Source: Climacium dendroides (Eukaryota > Streptophyta > Bryopsida > Hypnales > Climaciaceae). From it: a DNA stretch of 64,000 bases. Numbering within the stretch: the first letter of the stretch is position 1; each line of letters starts with the position of its first letter. A program made the position numbers and the translations under genes. The stretch spans positions 23,378,047 to 23,442,046 of the forward strand of contig OX467087.1 in the NCBI GenBank assembly GCA_950106755.1. The letters are read 5' to 3'. Of this stretch, positions 1-12,106 are shown piece after piece. Under the pieces are notes generated by a model. That model saw only the letters and a program-made list of their open reading frames with translations. It was not told the DNA's origin and searched no databases.

Positions 1-94
1 TAATTGTAGAAACAAAGAATGCACTTATTCGTCCAAAAATCCAAACATTTTGGTGATTATCTTGGCCTGGGGGCCTTGTCCTTTAACCCTTAAA

Positions 95-330
95 GTCCCT
101 TGACTATGTTCTCACCAAAAATGCTCCAAAATTGCCATTTCTAGTACAAGTACCAAAATTTTGAAAAATATCATTTTTGGACACAAATTAACATAAGATC
201 TTGTAGTATTCTAGTTTGAAAATATGTGAATTTGTTTTTGGAAATTTCCATTGTAAAAATTGTAAGATATTAGCATTTGAAGTGGCAAAAATCCTTTGCA
301 CAAAAAATTGGGCAATTGTACTAGATGATT
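95..330 (+). repeat. Dispersed AT-rich repeat, left-end copy
   Basis: This segment matches 63645-64000 at the other end of the window in the same orientation, sharing stretches such as CACCAAAAATGCTCCAAAAT and TGCAAGATATTAGC in the same order. A related inverted stretch lies near 50815-51030. No coding capacity is visible. It is probably an old, inactive mobile-element fragment. Confidence 0.6.
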
Positions 331-978
331 ATAAAAAAAATAACCAAAATGATTGTGCTTCTTTGGATTCATTCTTCAAAGCAAGTTGGCTATGTGCTTG
401 AAAATTTTTAGATCATTTGGAATTGTACAACATATAGGAAAAAAATAATAAGTAGTAAGAAATAGAAAATGATTCAAAGTATAAATTTGTATCAATTTAT
501 TTATAGAATTGAAAAATGCCAACTACAATGGTTGTAATGTTTTAATAAACAATCTACATCCTATGATTTTATTTTTTCCAAAAATATTGAAAATTGAGAT
601 AAATAAAGGACTTCAAAGTTTGTTTTAGAGTAAAGAATCCATAACTACACACAAACTAAAACTCCTCATAACTTTTGATTCATTAATCAAAATGGAATGA
701 TTCAAAGCTTTCCACATATACATAAATCTAATGAATCAACTTCAAATTTTTATTTATGAAAAAATTGATTTTTTTGAACTACCCAAGCTGCCTGAGTTTA
801 GAAACAAACTACATATCACGTAATAATTTTTTAACCATGAAGTCAAAAGTTATGAAAATCGTTGGGCCTTAAAGCTACTCCTCGCCCATATGTTGTGTGA
901 AAGTTTCAAAAAATAAAATAAAATCTCCACTCACTAGTCCATATGTTGTGTGAAAGTTTAAGGATTAATCATGTAAGG

Positions 979-1194
979 ACAAGTTGATCTCCATAGAATT
1001 CATCATTTTCTAAAATTGTGGGAATCAATCGCTTAAAAAAATGGAAAAATACAAGCTGGTCTCCACAGAATTCATCATTTTCTAAAAGTATGGGAATCAA
1101 TCGCTTAAAAAAATGAAAAAGTACAAGCTAGTCTCCATAGAATTCATCATTTTCTAAAATTGTGGGAATCAATTGCTTAAAAAAATGAAAAAGT
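979..1194. repeat. Three tandem 72-bp units
   Basis: Units lie at 979-1050, 1051-1122 and 1123-1194, each exactly 72 bp. Each carries TCTCCAYAGAATTCATCATT followed by GGGAATCAATYGCTTAAAAA. The copies differ only by scattered substitutions. Just upstream (about 880-960) a shorter motif, CATATGTTGTGTGAAAGTTT, is also duplicated. Confidence 0.85.
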
Positions 1195-1195
1195 A

Positions 1196-1345
1196 CTCAC
1201 TAGAGTCAAAACTACTATAGAAGATGTTTCCTTTTCTCAACAAAACTCCGAGGATGAATAGTTGCATTTCTATCCTTTATAGAAGAATTCTCTATCATCC
1301 ATTGAACACTAAGTGTTCACAGCAACATTATAGGGTTAATATCAT
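1196..1345. repeat. Dispersed repeat fragment
   Basis: This stretch is a diverged copy of 42285-42490 (same orientation) and 52196-52440 (inverted). Shared blocks include GGATGAATAGTTG, preceded by TTTCCTTTTC and followed by a conserved CATTGG/CATTGA region. No terminal repeats or coding signal are visible. Confidence 0.55.
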
Positions 1346-2165
1346 CCACCTTCTTCATTGTAGAAACAAAAAATGAACTTATTGGTCCAATAATGCAAAC
1401 ATTTTGGTCATGAATTATTAATACCTTCTTTCCAGCCTTCTCGGAATTAGTTGGTGTTGGAAGTGGTCGAGTGAAGAATGCCTCTTTCTGTCCGTGACCC
1501 TCTTACAATTGTAAACTATCAATTTTCTTGACACAACACTCACTCATGGCTACCACTCATGCCCAACCAAGTGCTGTGACATACTTTTCATGTGACAAGT
1601 GAGAAACAAGTGGTAGCCATCTTAGTTTGAGCGATTTCACGTCAGTCTAACATTTACTGTCAACACTATACCAAAGTCAACACTATATGAAAAAAAAAGT
1701 GTGGATCACAAAAGAGTACTTGCAAATATCGACAGCCATGTACATCTCAGCAACGATCCACAGGGATCACTTATGGAAAAGAAAGGCAATTAGCTGTAAT
1801 TACCTTTCGAGTTATTCCTATCAGTCTCGAGGCAACACAGTCAATAATCAAGTTGCCATGACCTAGGCACTTATTCACAACAGCTCCCCTCGGGAATCCA
1901 GCTCTACATAATGGCTCCAAGGGTATACCAACACAATCGCAACGATTGTCCAGCTTCAGCCCTGGTTTAAATGTGCACATTCCCTCTTATATAAAACTGG
2001 TCAATCTGTCTCACACGAGACCATTATTAACCACAAGTACTTACAGCTGCTTGAAGAATAAATTGCTAAAACTATCAAAGTGAATGGCTGAGCCCCGAGG
2101 ACACCAAACTGCCAACAGAAACTGCCAGCCAGCCAGCGCTACATTCTCATACGTCAGGTTCGCAA
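1346..2165. other. 3' flank of the ZFPL1-type gene
   Basis: This is the downstream flank of the minus-strand gene ending at 2166 and probably contains its 3' UTR. A 69-codon minus-strand open frame at 1771-1980 is cysteine-containing and ends near a possible GTAATT donor. I can neither match it to a family nor connect it by splicing, so it is left unannotated. Confidence 0.4.
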
Positions 2166-5100
2166 TCACTGCTCATCCGCTTCTCCGTCGTCCGAAAAGC
2201 CAGAGCCCTGAGCAAGCCGGTAGTAGAGTAGCATCGCAGTGGCCATGCATGACCTGGTAAGCCAAAACATATTATTCGTTAAAAAGGGCAACTTGATCTT
2301 CGCGTTACACATTATTAAACGAAGCGTCGAAACAAAGCGACCATATCACCAAAAATTGCATCCCAATCAGCACCAAAAACAACGTCCTCTTCTGTTCAAA
2401 AAGAATCTCTAAGTCTTCCTCAAGTCAAAATAATAACATCCATCCCCTAGCCGTACAGTAAAGCAGAATATCCGATATATGGCAATCAACGATCAACGAG
2501 CTCCTACTGTACCACAAAGGAGAAGACTCCACTACTACTTACATGATGGCAAATAAAAGAATAAGCTTCCTGACATCCATTGACGATGACCGATAACGCC
2601 GACGCCGTCGATCGTCGATCGTTTCGTCTCCATCATACCCATCCTGCCGACTTACAGGCAATGTCGGCAGTCCGCTCGAAACGAACGGTACGTATTTCAA
2701 AATTTGTCGATAAGAAGGACCTGCGTGCACCCACGAAGGCAGGGTCAAAAAAAATCGCGCAACTCCACAATCTGTTGATGCTCAACAAACGATCAAAAAT
2801 ACCCGTTCCCAGCAATTCAACACATGTAGACACCGGTTTGTAATATCCGAAAGCCAGGGACTCATGCAGGTGTACGTGAATTACAAAATTCAGCATCACA
2901 ACATCACTTGCCTCTTCTCGAGTATTTGCGGCTGGTGCCATCTTCGCCGCTGCTGTCATCCTGCTCCACATGGTTTCCAGATTGCGATCTATCTACACGA
3001 ATGGCATGCTTGCGCGTGGTCGCTCCCGCTTGTGGTGGCTGCACCCACAAAACACCTGATCAAAAACCCGAACCCTCAACCTGGGCGACCAAATCGCCAA
3101 CTACACAAAACAGCGATATTTGGAACTTCCTCTTCTCCAAGTACATCAAACAGCTGAACATAAGAGCTATTAACAAAATCAATGACACAAATCAGAGAAT
3201 TCTCTGCCGAGCTTACAGGCGTCAACGCTGGCTTCGAAAAACGGGAATCAGGAGATATTATGTTGATATGTGTTGATCCTAAACTTGGCCCACTGGCGCT
3301 CTTGCTCTTGGCCGCGCTCTCTTGCGCCATACCACTCCCGGTTGCCAGCGGACCTTCACCGCCGTTACCATTATAGCCCTCCATCGCACCACCACCACCA
3401 GTAGAAGAGTCAGTATCCGCAGCTGCAGCGGTGCCAACTCCTTCACCCTCAGCTACCCCAACAGTTGATCCCGGCATTTCAGCTAGTGGGACAGACGAGA
3501 ACGCCGGAGGAGCTTCTCTCGACTGAACAGCTGAATCGGCTCCAAGAAGCACCTTCGCTGCACTTACCTGCACCAATCCACCACTTCAGCTCAACGCTCA
3601 CCTCATCAAGTATTTCATTTTCTATCATACGTCGCGCACCCTTTTCACGCACACATTGCACACCACTGCCTCAACGGCTGACAGTGGTAAACGAGAAATG
3701 GAAGAAGCCCGCCCAGCATCAGCTTGGAAAACGGTCATAAAGATTCACTAGGCAGAGGACTCCAACCGAAAATAGTCCAGAAAACAAAAACAAAAACGGT
3801 CATGCGCACCTGAGTCACCACTTCCTTGATACTGCTGTACAGGGCTGACCCAGATTCCTTGAAGTACTTGTTTGGAGGCCATACCTACGAAACAGAAACA
3901 GTTGTAAACTTCAGGTCACACTTCCAAGTTTCACATTCGAAAGGCAGGTCACCGAAACCAAATTCCGATGCACAAACACCAGTTGCAAAGTCAACTCAAG
4001 TCAAGCAGGCGGGAGAGAAACCCCATTCTTTAAAAATCGCTCTAACAAGGCAACATCTGCGAGGAAAGCTACTGCTCATCGCCATAAATGCCATCGCGCC
4101 TTCCACATGAAAGCACAATCGTAACTAAGAATGGGATTTCCTCTCCTCAGAGCCACCGAAACCGCGAAATTAATCTCAGAGTCACTTACAGCTGTAGAGC
4201 ATGTCGGGCACACATAGCCAGCAGGAGCTGTGTGCGGTGGAAAGTTCTCCAAATGTGACTGCAGGCAGCTGCTATGAAGATTATCTACAACCCCATAACA
4301 TCTTCCGTCAGCTCCAAACATCTCGTCCCAGAAAGAAACACCCAATCGACAAGTCCATCTTCCCATGATAGTTTGTAGCTAATAACAAACATCAGCTCAG
4401 AGATTGGAATTACAAGCAAGAATGCTCAAAAAGTTCACTAGATGATGAGCTGAAATGGATGAAATAGAGATATAACTCACGTAAGCACCCAAGCCGCGTT
4501 GTACTGGTATCTTCATCCTCTATAACAACCTGGCATGCAGCACACTTGGGCGGCCAGTCATAGTCCCCATCGATCACCCAGTCTGAATATGTTCTCACCT
4601 GCACCATGCACAATCCATATAGGTCAAATACTCACATTTCCGATCAAATCCTGAGGTGGTAACCCGGATGCACAGAACGATCAGCTTGCACAAACATAAA
4701 AGGTCCCATATGCGTCTCAGACGATCATCCTGAAAGACCATTTCTGTAGAATAATAGTTCGTAATAGAAAACCATCATGTCAAATGTGAGTCCAACTGCA
4801 ACAGAATGGATGACTGCACACATCACACTGCACAGGACATTCCATTTTAGAACGGGAATACCAATTCACATACCACGCAGAGCCGGTGCTCGGGGAAGCA
4901 TACGCAATCTGCACATACTGGAGCCTTGTGCACAAAGCAGTATACCTTCGTAGCCTGCGTCATTCACAAATTGATCAACAGCTTAGTTTTGATTTTGTAG
5001 CTTTACGCACGCTGTCTAGTGACGAAGAAAGAGAGATACCATGAATGGAAATAAATGTTCAAGCTTCCTACGACGATCACAAGCTGTGGAAGGCAATAAA

Positions 5101-5537
5101 TCACTACATCGTTGCCCTAATTCGGGTATTCTCGATAGAGCTTAAGTACGAGATGACTGCGAAAAGATATTAAATGTATTTGAGATTTCTTGTCCACCAA
5201 TATACAGTGAAGTCCAAATTAAGTCGCCACAATTAAATGCAATGAGGAACCACTGCGCGGAGCGGGATAAAGACTGGACGACCATTGTGCTCCGGATGGC
5301 ACTTTGACAACTATATCCGTAGCACTGACAAAGTCAGAACAAAGAAGAAAAAACAAGGCTGTTCTCTGCGGCAGAAGATTGCTTATGAACACCACGAAAA
5401 CTCGTGCCACGCATCCAGTAGTATAACTACGACTTTCCTTCAAATAAATCTGCTCATTGCATCACACGAAGGAAAAACAGGGGTTTCCCAACTAGGGATG
5501 TGGACGCACTCACCTTGCGGCATCTACACACCACCAT
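2166..5537 (-). CDS. ZFPL1-like Golgi zinc-finger membrane protein, 9 coding exons
   Basis: Coding exons on the minus strand: 5537-5514, 4954-4874, 4598-4481, 4284-4190, 3884-3810, 3567-about 3217, about 3008-2912, 2720-2543, 2253-2166. The first exon reads MVVCRCRK. An N-terminal B-box-like zinc finger follows (C14, H17, C22, C25, H32, C35). Next is a RING-H2-like finger with C54, C57, C73, H75, H78, C81, C100 and C103, including HTAPAGYVCPTC. A low-complexity middle leads to SGLPTLPV and a single C-terminal transmembrane helix (KLILLFAIMSCMATAMLLYY). This is the order seen in animal and plant zinc finger-like protein 1, a cis-Golgi tail-anchored-type protein. Length is about 368 residues, or 340 if exon 6 ends at 3285 and exon 7 starts at 2992. 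All phases close. The intron between exons 7 and 8 uses a GC donor. An E3 ligase role is possible from the RING fold but unproven. Confidence 0.9.
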
Positions 5538-6250
5538 ATCCTCGGCTGTGCTCCAGATCAGAAGCGCTTACCGCACTACTCACAATCACCTCTGCTACCT
5601 CTCCCGCGCAAGATCGTTTCGAACCCACTTCAAACGTCCTTCAAACCTCCGTCACAAATGAAACTCCTTCCCAAGCACAATCTAAACCCTCCAAGCCCTT
5701 ACTTCCCAGCACGCATCGTATACCGTGTCGATCAAGTTCTCTAATCCCGCTACCTAGAAATTTCTTATTGCAATCACCAATGCGTTCGTTTCTCCAAATG
5801 TCATACGCCCAAATGTCCAAAGCAAATTTCCCAGAAACCCTAATTTCTCAACCACTGATGATTCCCAAGTCCCGCAATCTGTTCCACTTCCTGTTCCACT
5901 AATCAAACATGCAAAATGTAAACCAAAATCCGTTCTACTTCCGGACGAAATTCGAAGACTCTATGTTGCGACCTGAACGACTCTTTGCGTGGTGGTGAGG
6001 CTTCTGGTGATACTGGGGGAACGGACCGATTGAGAAGCACTCCCAGCAATATTTTGGTGTTCACAGGGCTCCCGAAGTTTTAGAAATTGAGTCAAAGCTG
6101 CGAGCACGGGGGGGATTGATGGGTTCCAGATCCCAGGCTGTCGCGGGGAGGGAGAGAGAGGGGAGCGGTTCCACGCCGGAATGTTCCTTTGGTTTCCTTG
6201 ATTCTGGGTTGGAATCTACCCTACGTCCGGGTCAGCTTCGCAAATAACAC
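5538..6250 (-). promoter_or_regulatory. 5' UTR and upstream region of the ZFPL1-type gene
   Basis: This is the GC-richer region immediately upstream of the minus-strand start codon. It has C/T-rich tracts (on the plus strand) typical of a plant leader, and composition drops sharply to AT-rich beyond about 6250. I see no convincing TATA box. A plus-strand open frame at 5285-5902 overlaps the leader and first intron and looks fortuitous. Confidence 0.4.
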
Positions 6251-7074
6251 GACTGTCCTAACTCCAACCAATCCCTAAGCACGTTGTGCTGTGTGAATGC
6301 GGTTGTGGAAACTTAGCATAATGGATGCAAGAACTAACGTCATAAGGACAAAAGTTAATAAACCAAAATTTGAAGCATGTCCAAAATTTCGTAAATTTTA
6401 TAGACCAATATCTAAAAAACAAAGAAAATCTTATTCAAAGGTCTTTAGTTCATTTGGAAATCTAAAACACTGTACTTAAAAAGATTTCAAAAAAATTTAA
6501 AATTTAAAAATGTATGTGTGTATATATATATCCTTTATAGCATTGGAATAATTAGTATTTTCTTTAGTTTATTGAATTGGATTTTAAATGTATAAGTGCT
6601 TTTAAATTTTGGTTGAAAATGTGTAAAAATGAAAATGTAACTATGTAAATGGATGAAATTTTGACTATGGTTGTGACACAATTTACTTACTATCTCAAGT
6701 TTATCTATTTGGATTGCATATTTTACTTTACTAGGAAAGACTTAGCAAATATATAACTCCATCTAAGATGAAAATTAATAAAATTGGTATCCAAAAAATC
6801 TTAAAATTCCTATATTCTTTGTATTTGTGTAAGTCCAATTTGGGGTAATAAATCATTGAAAATATTTATGCCAATTCAAATAAAGTAAATTATAGATGAT
6901 AATAATAATCACAATTTAGGCCCAAAGATCATGTTGGATGAAGAATCTCTTGGAGATAGTGTCTCTAGAATTATAGAAATTACAATGATTTATTCTATTA
7001 GTATGTATGATTATAATCAATCAAAGTTACAATATTGTAAACTAGAGTGATTTGAAATATATATTAGTATAGTG
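6251..7074. other. AT-rich spacer without visible gene
   Basis: The composition is strongly A/T-biased with only short open frames. A TATATATATA run lies near 6521-6530. No repeat partner elsewhere in the window was noticed. Confidence 0.5.
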
Positions 7075-8090
7075 CTAGCGGTTGGCGCTTGCCATGCTAC
7101 GCACACTACTAGAAAATTTCATTTTTCTGTTGTTTTGGTCACGTTGATCCGGTCAAAATCTGACAGAAATCTGTTGAAACCAATAGGTTTCTATCAGATT
7201 TTGACCGGATCAACGCAACCAAAACAACAGAAATACGAAATTTTCTAGTAGTGCATTCATCATTAGGATTTTATAAGAATTTTTATGTATTAGATAGAAT
7301 TTAGAGCAAAAATTTCAATAAATCTTTAGATAAAAATTACTAAAATCTTCATATAATTTTTTTTATTAATAAGCATATACTAAAATAAACAATAGAAATT
7401 TATTGAATGATGAATGAAACACATGCAATGGTCAATATTATAAAGATACACATACATTAGATTGCATTAGAAATTTGACTCTATTGTTACAAAAAATGGC
7501 AACCCAAATTGAAGAATTGAAAAGAAAAACTTATAAATCTCAAAAACTTTGTGAACAACTTAATTGTTGTGGAATCCAAAATCACTTCAATTGAATAAAT
7601 TTCTCAAAATCATTTGGTAGTAGCAGTAGAAAATAAAAATCATGAAAGCTCAAAGCTCACAAAAGCACAAAATCATAGAAGTGCAAAGAAGTGTAAAGCC
7701 AAGAAAAGCAATGGATTTGCTACCTCTATAATATCATCCTATGGATCCTCTTTAATATCACCTTAATTGCAACAACTATATTATTTCTATAATATCATCC
7801 TTTGTAAAAAATGATATTACAGAAGTGATTGCAAACTACTACTTTATTTTTGTAATATCACATTGTGTGAAAATATGTTTTCTATGTATGCATGATTGAA
7901 ATTATTTTTACAACATATTTAAAATAATTATTTTAAAGACTTATTGAAATCATTATCATGCATTCTATACAAATATATCAAAATTTTACTCATATATGAT
8001 ACAATGAATGCGTAGCATAGCAAGCACAAGCCCCTAGTATTAATGGTAGCATTTGTGATATTATAGAGGGAGTTATGATTTTAGTAGTAT
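7075..8090 (+). mobile_element. Non-autonomous element, CTAG-GGTTGG family, copy 1
   Basis: It begins CTAGCGGTTGGCGCTTGC and carries the near-inverted end GCAAGCACAAGCCCCTAG at 8020-8037, so about 33 bp of imperfect terminal inverted repeat is visible. The homology with the copy at 31194 continues about 53 bp past that end, to about 8090, so the true right boundary is uncertain. No transposase is encoded. Internally TAATATCAC and its complement recur. The left end is interrupted by a CACTA-type foldback insertion at 7104-7253. A TA or CTAG target duplication is possible. Confidence 0.7.
7104..7253. mobile_element. CACTA-type foldback MITE, nested
   Basis: This 150-bp element begins CACTACTAGAAAATTTC and ends in its inverted complement (GAAATTTTCTAGTAGTG). 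Arms of about 70 bp pair around a short loop. It interrupts the left terminus of the CTAG-GGTTGG element: the uninterrupted reading GCTACGCATTCA is present in the copy at 31194 and is split here as GCTACGCA / CATTCAT, implying a 2-3 bp target duplication (CA or GCA). Confidence 0.85.
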
Positions 8091-8100
8091 GATAGCATGA

Positions 8101-8690
8101 CTAGCGGTTGGCGCTTGCTTTGCTACGCATTAATTATATTACTTTCATCAATTTCTCATGTGATAGAATGTAGATTAATAAAATATGTATAATCTTTAAA
8201 TGATAATATTGACATTCTCATACAATATTATTTGAAAATACATATATTGTGCAATAGAAGATAATTAAAGAAAATCTTTATATCATAATTTTCAAAAAAA
8301 AAATCTTTGCAAACATGAAAACATTGCAAGGACACCACCACTTGATAAATTTTTTCACTTACAAACAATGGTGACCAAAATTGAAGAATTGAAATGCAAA
8401 TTTGTCAAATTGCAAAGACTTTGTAAATACTTTGTTGTAGAATCCAAAATTGCTTCAATCTAACAAAGCTTCAAATCATTTGGTAGTAAGAAAGAAAAAT
8501 CATACAATTGTGGAAGTAAAATGAAATGTGAAGCTAAGAAATATGAATATCACTTTACCTTTGTAATATCACATTTTACACTGTGTGATATTATAGTGAT
8601 CAAATGATCATTGGAACTTTATAATATCACACAGTGTAAAATGTGATATTAAAGAAGGAATTGTAATTTTAGTAGTATGATAATGCTATT
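8101..8690 (+). mobile_element. CTAG-GGTTGG family, diverged copy
   Basis: It starts CTAGCGGTTGGCGCTTGC within the first 20 bases, immediately after copy 1. The interior is diverged but still has the block around GAATCCAAAATTGCTTCAAT and ends with TTTTAGTAGTATGATAAT, matching the right part of the other copies. It contains the perfect palindrome at 8564-8651. Confidence 0.6.
8564..8651. repeat. Perfect 32-bp inverted repeat (cruciform-capable)
   Basis: Arms 8564-8595 and 8620-8651 are exact complements, starting TAATATCACATTTTACACTG, with a 24-base loop. They lie inside the diverged CTAG-GGTTGG element. The TAATATCAC/GTGATATTA motif at the arm ends also recurs in the other copies, as expected for a subterminal protein-binding repeat. 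Confidence 0.85.
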
Positions 8691-11204
8691 TTCTACCAAA
8701 AATAAATAAATTTTTAGTAACACTAAATTTTTGTAAAATGAATTATGCACCTTTACTAATAAAATAAATCAATTTAGAATGATCATTTAACATTAGTAAA
8801 GAAGGACAAAAATTACAATAAAATAAGAGAACTTGTAAATGACTACAGGTGTTTTACAAGCATTAACCTCTTTAAGAGTTGTTACAAGAAACACTTGTTG
8901 TTTTGGACTTGAACTTGCCTATTTCAATGAGTATTGTGACTTTTGAAATAATTCTTTTAAATATAATAAAATATAAAAAATTTATAAAGCATTAAAAATA
9001 ATATGTCTTTAAAATTTTAGAACTAAAAAAGTTTATCTTTAGAAGTTATGCACAAGAAAAGCACAATGGAAAATACCAAGAAAATGAACACTTTGATGTG
9101 TGATTTTTAGAAAATAGTAAAAAAATTCAAAAAAAATTATCAAAAATTTATTTATCCTGACGTGAAGATTCTTTTTCTCAACCATTTTCATCTTGGAAAA
9201 AAATTGTGTTCTCATGCACTTGCACAAAGGTAGTACACTTTGAGTAATGTGGAAGGTGGAAAATTTACTATTTAAAAAAACTCTTTGTAGACTTGTATAA
9301 CTTTGGTAAAATTTATGTAAAAATTACTTACAAAACAAAAGTTATGAGCAGAAAAACACATGTTTGAGGCCAAGGGGACAAAAAATAGGATAAGTATTTC
9401 TTGCAATCATCCTAAAGACAAGGGGATAGGCTAAATTTCAATAATTGTAGAGGTGTATTATAAAATGCAACTTAGAATGATAATTTGATAATGATTTTCA
9501 AATAAATATTCAAAATATTATGATAGAATTATGATGATTTTTATTTTACTTACTCATCCAAGTCATTTTCGAAAGGTCATTTCTTTAATTGAAAAATGAT
9601 AGCTTTTGTGGTCAAACATGTCTATATTCCGTAAATTATAGAATATTTGTAAAGAATAGTTCAAAGAGCCTATATTGAACAAATGTAAGAAAATTAACAA
9701 AAGAATCCACAAACATTTGTATGGATGATAAAACCAAGACTTTTGTGCTTGGGATGCTTGGTTCATTTATTAGGGGTTAATCAATTTTGGGTAGGCAATT
9801 TCAACTTCAATTTTTTTATCCTATAGTTGAAATTTGACATAGAGGGTGCATACAAGGATTGTCTTTGATGCTAAACAAATTTCTAGTACACTTTGGATTA
9901 GCAAATACAAAGTTACATTTGCTTTAAGATAATTACATCAAAATGTGCTTGAAGAGGCAATTCAACATGATTTTCATTATTATATTGATTTTTTTTGCAA
10001 TAACTTCTTGATGGTCAAAGGAGATTTCTAGAGTCCATTAGAATGAATTTTTTTGAATGATGCATGAATAAATATGAATTTTCAATGTGTTAAAAAGAAG
10101 TGAATCTAAATGTGAGTATGTGACCTAAGGCTCTTATAAATAGAGGATATACATTTTAAGCAAGAACATGTAAGGGCGTTTTTTGGAACAAGTCACAATT
10201 AGTTATTGTTACCTTAATTTTCAATACAATAAGTTAGTGGGACAATAAGAAAAACTTTCCATATTTGTTTATATTGAATTTTTTTAAACCAAATTTCAAA
10301 GCAATTCATTAACTTACAAATGTTGTTAGATACATACAATTTTCTAGAAAAATGATTCAAATATGACTCGAGAGATGACTATGCATATGAAAATTGATTT
10401 AAAGTAACTTTTCTTGAAGTTCAAGGTAAATATCTTACCATGAATGAAGCTTTATACTCTGCAAAATTTAATATAATATCCTTCAATGAGTTAATATACG
10501 ATGTTCTAATTGTTTTAAAAATATAATTAAAATAAAATATTTTTTTAGTTGCTCAAGTTGAGACCAAAACAAATTTTACCTTACAATATTCAAACTAGGT
10601 ACAAATTTGTATGCTAGAAAGTTAATAGTATCTATACATTCATCTAAAAACAATTTTAGAATAATAGTTTCTAACTTTCAAGTGCCTTGCCAAAAAATAT
10701 AAAAGCCCAATATGGGTTTTACAATCATTTAGGGGTTAAATTCAACAAATGAATATATTTTAATAAATTTAGATAACTAATAAATGAATACTTATTGCCA
10801 TTGTTCAACACTAAGACATTGAAATTAGGATATGAACTTAGAAAATCTTCTAATTGCACTTTACTCTTTTATAATTTTGCAAACAATATTTACATGCTAT
10901 ATTTGAGTTGTACTCCTAAATCCTTACTAAACGACATCTCTTGGCCTAGTAAATAGTGTAAAGAAGAATAAAGAATCTCCAAGAAGTTAGATATGGGGCC
11001 TTGCTTCTTGCTTGAGGATTTTGTAGTTAGGGCATGTAGAATTGATCATTGAACAATGCCTTGGCTTTGCCCCCTAAATGTAGTGCTTGACAATCCGTAT
11101 TCTCCATAGAAGTGGATCTAGTAGGTTTAAACATTCCAAAATATTTCTAAAGCCACCTTTTTTCAAAGATTCATTTGAACCATGCTCGAGGGGCTTAGTT
11201 TGTT
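8691..11204. other. AT-rich spacer without visible gene
   Basis: Long A/T-rich sequence with no convincing exon, tRNA or element boundary. A few TTTAGGGGTTAA-type motifs (near 9770 and 10730) resemble the ends of the dispersed repeat at 11205 and may be worn-out solo ends. Confidence 0.5.
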
Positions 11205-11878
11205 GTTTAATCTCTAAATACCTAAGGCACCAAATTTTGATGTTGACAAAGCTTTGAAGTTAAATAAAACCTCACTAAGCTACTATTTTGAGTGGTTTGT
11301 ATTTTTGAATAATTCTTTTTGAAGTCTAGTCTTATTATTAAAAAATGATTCTAAAAATAAATAATTATGATTTTTTTTACACTTTGTACAAGGAGGGATA
11401 TAAATTTCAAATCTTGATTTTTTAGTATTGAAGGTTCTTGAAATGAACCTCAAGTGCACTAGATCTTAGAGAAAATAATCACATTAGAAATTAATTTTAA
11501 AAAGTTATAGAGTAGATTTTTAGGAGCTATAAATTGATTGGATTATGTGTGTTGTGCCCTTTAACTTGGAAATTTTTTTTGGTGACCTTGATTTTAGGTT
11601 TTACATGTGAAAAAGGATTGAAAGACTACAAATTACTTTTGTAGTTTTAACACCCTCATAATCAAACATTTATTTATAATCTTTCAATCTATAAGTGATA
11701 TTGTTGTATTTTCTTTCCCATAGGATCTTTAACATGTCTAGTTTGAATTTGTATTGTTACAATTTAGAACAAATTGAGAAAACTTATAAAATATTGTTTT
11801 TTGGTTCAATTTAGAGCAAATTCAAAGAAGTTTAAAAAAAATCTTGGGCATTTAGGGATTAAGGGTTAAGTATGTTTA
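11205..11878 (+). repeat. Dispersed repeat, TTAA-CCCTAAATG-ended family, copy A
   Basis: About 670 bp that aligns along its length with 41246-41900 in the same orientation, and partly with 26385-26783 inverted. The left end resembles TTTAATCTCTAAATACC and the right end GGGCATTTAGGGATTAAGG, which are imperfect inverse complements. This suggests an old terminal-inverted-repeat element. It has no coding capacity. Confidence 0.65.
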
Positions 11879-12106
11879 AGATAGAAGGATTAATGAATTT
11901 GTTTGTAGTTCTAAGATAAAACCAAAATATACTAATTCCAATTGTGAGATTGTTTCAATAAAAACTACTCCCTATAGAAAAATTGGAAAATTTAATTAAA
12001 AAATGAATCCAACAAATTAAATTTTTAGATTATAATCTAAATTAACTCAAAAATAAGATGTTCCATATCTTTCTTATTGCTAATTTAAATGAAATGAAAA
12101 TAGCCA

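Noticed and set aside
1771..1980. Cys-rich 69-codon minus-strand frame as an extra exon of the ZFPL1-type gene
   Set aside because: It lies downstream of the gene's stop codon and I found no way to splice it in, so 3' UTR or chance is likelier.
5285..5902. A 205-codon plus-strand frame
   Set aside because: It overlaps the first exon, intron and leader of the minus-strand gene. The Ser/Pro-rich content is the complement of leader sequence.
7075..8037. Helitron identity for the CTAG-GGTTGG elements
   Set aside because: They have inverted termini, and no TC start, CTRR end or 3' hairpin in the required position.
8564..8651. Geminivirus-like replication origin (nonanucleotide at a hairpin)
   Set aside because: The motif is TAATATCAC in the arms, not TAATATTAC in a loop. 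It recurs as part of a plant element family, with no Rep-like coding nearby.
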